Shown here in pieces: positions 7,023-9,111 of a stretch of 9,111 nucleotides of DNA; position 1 is the stretch's first letter; every line of letters begins with the position of its first letter. The stretch covers positions 1 through 9,111 of the forward strand of contig CANHON010000176.1 of NCBI GenBank assembly GCA_947462115.1, in the 5' to 3' direction. The notes under the pieces were generated by a model, which was given only the letters and a program-made list of their open reading frames with translations, was not told the origin of the DNA and searched no databases. A program made the position numbers and the translations under genes. This DNA is from Deltaproteobacteria bacterium. Its GTDB lineage: Bacteria > Myxococcota_A > UBA796 > UBA2385.

Positions 7023-7077
7023 GCAGCCGCGCGGAACAAAGGTGCGCGCCCGCGAAGCGCCGACCGCCGGAGCCCCC

Positions 7078-7869
7078 ATGCGCGTCGTCAGCCTCACCTG
7101 CAGCCACACCGAGCTCATCGACGCCCTCGGCCAGAATCACCTGCTGGTGGGCGTGGACGACCACAGCGACCACCCCGCCGCGGCGCTGGTCGGCCTGCCC
7201 CGCCTGGGCCGCGACCTCGACATCGACGCCGACAAGGTCGCCGCCCTGCGCCCGGATCTGGTGCTCGCGAGCCTGACGGTGCCGGGCCACGAGAAGGTGG
7301 TGGCGCGCCTCGCCGAGCGCAAGCTCAACCTGCTCGTCACCTCGCCCAAGACCGGCGCCGACGTGGCCCGGGATCTGCGGTGGCTCGGCGGCCTGCTCGG
7401 CGTGCCCGCGCGCGGCGAGGCGGCGGCCCGCGCCTTGGAGGACGCGCTGAAGCCCGATCCCGAGGCCCACCGCGGCCCCCGGGTGCTCATCGAGTGGTGG
7501 CCGCGCCCCTGCATCGCCGCCGGCCGCCTGAGCTGGGTGAACGAAGTGCTGGCCGCCGCCGGCTGCCAAAACGCCGCCGCAGACGCCATCCCCATCGAGA
7601 GCCGGGCGCTGAGCGACGAAGAGGTGCAGGCGCTCGCGCCCGAGGTCCTGGCCCTGAGCTGGTGTGGGGTGGCCGAGGGCAAGGTCGACCCGGCCAGGGT
7701 CTACCGCCGGGCCGGCTGGGCGGGGGTGCCAGCCGTCGAAGATCGGCGCGTGGGCGTCATCTCCGAGGCCTTCTTGGGCCGCCCGGGGCCGCGGCTGGCC
7801 GAGGGCGTGCGCTTGCTGCGGGCCCTGGCCTTCCCCGAAAAGCCCGTGCAGCACGCCGAGCACGGATAG
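7078..7869 (+). CDS. BtuF-like (class III) cobalamin/metal-chelate-binding protein without signal peptide
   Basis: 263 residues with the helical-backbone periplasmic-binding fold (BtuF/FhuD/TroA-like superfamily). Seen: MRVVSLTCSHTELIDALG (1-18) matching the first strand and helix of BtuF, LVGVDDHSDHP (23-33) at the place of BtuF's VGVSSYSDYPP, LGRDLDIDADKVAALRPDLVLAS (43-65), the start of the second lobe at RVLIEWWPRPCIAAGRLSWVNEVLAAAG (135-162), and LSDEEVQALAPEVLALSWCG (178-197). The ATG has GGAG (7069-7072) 5 nt upstream; an upstream GTG at 7042 would add 12 residues but still no hydrophobic signal. The protein is therefore predicted to be cytosolic, like a known group of proteins annotated cobalamin-binding. 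No ABC permease or ATPase gene is adjacent. Cysteines at 8, 145, 163 and 196 are unusual for an exported member and fit a cytosolic location. Ligand unproven; cobalamin is the best guess. Confidence 0.88.
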   Translation: MRVVSLTCSHTELIDALGQNHLLVGVDDHSDHPAAALVGLPRLGRDLDIDADKVAALRPDLVLASLTVPGHEKVVARLAERKLNLLVTSPKTGADVARDLRWLGGLLGVPARGEAAARALEDALKPDPEAHRGPRVLIEWWPRPCIAAGRLSWVNEVLAAAGCQNAAADAIPIESRALSDEEVQALAPEVLALSWCGVAEGKVDPARVYRRAGWAGVPAVEDRRVGVISEAFLGRPGPRLAEGVRLLRALAFPEKPVQHAEHG

Positions 7870-7900
7870 CGCGCGGCCGCGCCCCGCCGAGCGCCGGCGC
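7869..7900. terminator. Palindromes between convergent genes (possible bidirectional terminator)
   Basis: The 31-nt gap between the convergent stops holds a perfect 12-bp palindrome GCGCGGCCGCGC (7869-7880, starting on the last base of the TAG) and a perfect 10-bp palindrome GCGCCGGCGC (7891-7900). They could form GC-rich hairpins on either transcript. There is no T-run, so intrinsic termination is uncertain. Confidence 0.3.
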
Positions 7901-8887
7901 CTACAGCGGCCGGAAGAACGACAGCGAGCGGCCGTTGAGCGGCTGCACCGGCCGGTAGTTGAAGTCGTAGACCCCGAGGAAGGCCTCCATGTCGGCGGGG
8001 GGCAGCGACAGGACCGCGCTCGCGATGAAGAACTGCACGCCCTCGGTGCAGGGCGGGGTGGTCAAAGAGCCGCCGTAGCTGAGGATGCCGCCGTCGAACA
8101 GCCCGGGGAAGGCCGCCCCGAGGTCCAGCTCGGCGTCGAGGGAGGTGGGGGTCTCGTCCTCGGGCAGGCCCAGCGCGTCGTAGAAGTGCAGGCCGCCGTC
8201 GGGCGAGAAGAGGTCCGTCGCGGCGTCGTCCGGCCCGGCCACCTGCCCGAAGGCCGCGACCACCAGCAAGCGGGTGGGATCAGCGAGATCGGCGTGGACG
8301 AAGTGCACCTCCATGTCGAAGTGCTCGCCCTCGACCGTGTGCTCGCTCATGCCGTGGAAGTGGAGCTGCTCCAGGCCGTAGGTGCGGCCGCCGTACTCGA
8401 TGGAGCTGCCGAGCTCGACGTTGTAGCGGATGTAGTAGCCCGAGTTGTAGGCGAGCAGCGCGGTGGGGCCCCAGGACAGGGTGGGGGCGGTGGTGGTGCT
8501 GGGCACGATGTCGTCGCGACGGATGTCGATGGGCGACTGGGCTTCGCCTTCGCCGCAGGCCGCCCACTCTTCGCTCAGATCCCCCCAATGTTCGGGGCCC
8601 GTCTCGCCCTCGTAGCTCCACACCGGCTCGGCGGGCTCCCCTCCGGTGTCCGCGCCGTCGGAGCTGCCATCGGAGCTGCCGTCCGCGGTGCCGTCATCCG
8701 CGCCAGCGTCGGAAGCGCCGTCCGTCGCGCCATCTTCGCCGCCATCGGCGCCGCTGTCCGACGCGGCCTCGCCTTTGTCCTCCGCCTCGCAGCCCGTCAG
8801 GGCGACGAGCGGGAGCCCGAGGGCGAACAGGAGCGTCGAAAAAGGCAACGAAAAAGGCAACGGGAAGGGCGACAAGCGCAGCGACAT
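7901..8887 (-). CDS. Alpha-class carbonic anhydrase, lipoprotein
   Basis: 328 residues; interconverts CO2 and bicarbonate on the periplasmic or outer-membrane surface. Seen: a signal ending in the lipobox L-T-G-C (Cys33), then a 55-residue Asp/Ser/Gly/Ala-rich linker (34-88; DNA 8624-8788). The carbonic anhydrase domain runs from WSYEGETGPEHWG (90-102) to RPVQPLNGRSLSFF (312-325). Zinc ligands are His176 and His178 (LHFHGMSEH) and His195 (MEVHFVH); Glu182 and Thr276 match human CAII Glu106 and Thr199. Cys111 (CGEGEAQSPIDI) and Cys280 (LTTPPCTEG) form the usual bacterial disulfide. Where relatives have N-x-G-H (CAII His64, proton shuttle) this protein has Tyr151 (NSGYYIRYN). The ATG at 8887 has GAGG 5 nt upstream; a GTG at 8944 would add 19 residues, hide the signal and overlap the upstream gene. 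It lies 28 nt after the zinc-finger ORF on the same strand. Family certain; activity very likely though perhaps slow. Confidence 0.95.
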   Translation of the reverse strand: MSLRLSPFPLPFSLPFSTLLFALGLPLVALTGCEAEDKGEAASDSGADGGEDGATDGASDAGADDGTADGSSDGSSDGADTGGEPAEPVWSYEGETGPEHWGDLSEEWAACGEGEAQSPIDIRRDDIVPSTTTAPTLSWGPTALLAYNSGYYIRYNVELGSSIEYGGRTYGLEQLHFHGMSEHTVEGEHFDMEVHFVHADLADPTRLLVVAAFGQVAGPDDAATDLFSPDGGLHFYDALGLPEDETPTSLDAELDLGAAFPGLFDGGILSYGGSLTTPPCTEGVQFFIASAVLSLPPADMEAFLGVYDFNYRPVQPLNGRSLSFFRPL

Positions 8888-8915
8888 GGACACCTCGATG
8901 GGTTCTTGCGTTGGA

Positions 8916-9107
8916 TCAGCCGACCCGCGCGTTGCAGATCCCACAGAAGCGGGGATCGCCGCGGTACACGCTCATCCGGGCCTGGTAGCAGCCCTTGTGG
9001 AAGGTCTGGCCGCAGCGGTGCACGCAGCTCTGCAGCACATCGGGGCTGACCCCGCCGCCGCAGATGCCGCAGGGCACCATCGGCACCTCGGCCGCCTGCA
9101 CGTCCAC
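8916..9107 (-). CDS. Small RING-like zinc-finger protein (5' end may lie outside the window)
   Basis: The visible frame encodes up to 63 residues from a GTG at 9107 and remains open to the window edge. An internal ATG (9080) has GAGG 5 nt upstream, the same layout as the carbonic anhydrase start, and would give a complete 54-residue protein; both are possible. Seen (63-residue numbering): Cys13, Cys16, Cys28, Cys32, His37, Cys40, Cys55, Cys58, giving C-x2-C-x11-C-x3-C-x4-H-x2-C-x14-C-x2-C. This spacing allows cross-brace binding of two zinc ions (C13/C16/H37/C40 and C28/C32/C55/C58), as in RING and prokaryotic RING-like fingers. Almost nothing lies outside the finger: 12 residues before (or 3 from the ATG) and 5 after. 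No signal peptide or membrane segment. Role unknown; protein binding is the usual job of such fingers. It is probably co-transcribed with the carbonic anhydrase. If the true start is upstream of the window, this is the C-terminal finger of a larger protein. Confidence 0.65.
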   Translation of the reverse strand: MDVQAAEVPMVPCGICGGGVSPDVLQSCVHRCGQTFHKGCYQARMSVYRGDPRFCGICNARVG

Positions 9108-9111
9108 GGCC

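Noticed and set aside
5536..7023. 495-codon plus-strand open frame opposite the FadL-like gene
   Set aside because: Low-complexity Gly/Val/Asp/Ala translation; the opposite strand encodes a clear FadL-family protein with signal peptide and binding site.
7042..7077. GTG at 7042 as the start of the BtuF-like protein
   Set aside because: The 12 extra residues are not part of the fold and form no signal peptide, while GGAG sits correctly before the ATG at 7078.
8888..8944. GTG at 8944 as the carbonic anhydrase start
   Set aside because: It would place 19 polar residues before the lipoprotein signal and overlap the zinc-finger gene; the ATG at 8887 has a good binding site and gives a proper signal.
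7664..9049. 461-codon plus-strand open frame opposite the carbonic anhydrase
   Set aside because: It is antisense to a carbonic anhydrase with all catalytic residues; the translation has no domain features.

Overview
The window is very GC-rich and almost fully coding, with no gene-free stretch longer than about 110 bases. It looks like a chromosomal segment of a Gram-negative bacterium, most likely a myxobacterium-type (Myxococcota/deltaproteobacterial) genome. The reasons are a FadL-family outer-membrane channel, two predicted lipoproteins (one with a long Asp/Ser/Gly/Ala linker), strong G/C third-position bias, and frequent GTG/TTG starts with strong AGGAGG-type ribosome binding sites. The lineage is an inference; no marker gene is present. 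There are no RNA genes, insertion sequences, CRISPR arrays or clear signs of recent transfer.

Layout, left to right. (1) An enoyl-CoA hydratase/isomerase-family gene on the minus strand (16-900), whose N-terminus carries a 12-bp tandem repeat. (2) Divergently, a small Cys-containing lipoprotein of unknown function (1007-1480). (3) A two-gene plus-strand unit: aerobic glycerol-3-phosphate dehydrogenase (glpD-like, 1589-3274), then a 688-residue protein whose GTG start overlaps the glpD stop (3271-5337). The second protein resembles uncharacterised six-hairpin (alpha/alpha-barrel) glycosidase-like proteins. (4) A convergent FadL/OMPP1/TodX-type outer-membrane channel on the minus strand (5374-6990) with a TTG start. 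(5) Divergent from it, a BtuF-like class III solute-binding fold with no signal peptide (7078-7869), probably a cytosolic cobalamin/metal-chelate-binding relative. (6) Convergent to that, a lipoprotein alpha-carbonic anhydrase (7901-8887). Immediately upstream of it, on the same strand and 28 bases away, is a small RING-like zinc-finger ORF (8916 to about 9080/9107) whose 5' end may lie outside the window.

Functionally this is mostly ordinary metabolic and envelope content: lipid/acyl-CoA handling (hydratase, FadL-like porin), glycerol-3-phosphate oxidation feeding the quinone pool, and periplasmic or outer-membrane CO2/bicarbonate interconversion. I do not see a clear new multi-gene system. 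The parts most worth a second look are the coupled glpD plus glycosidase-like pair, the RING-like mini-protein beside the carbonic anhydrase, the carbonic anhydrase's missing proton-shuttle histidine, and a Trp in the oxyanion turn of the hydratase.
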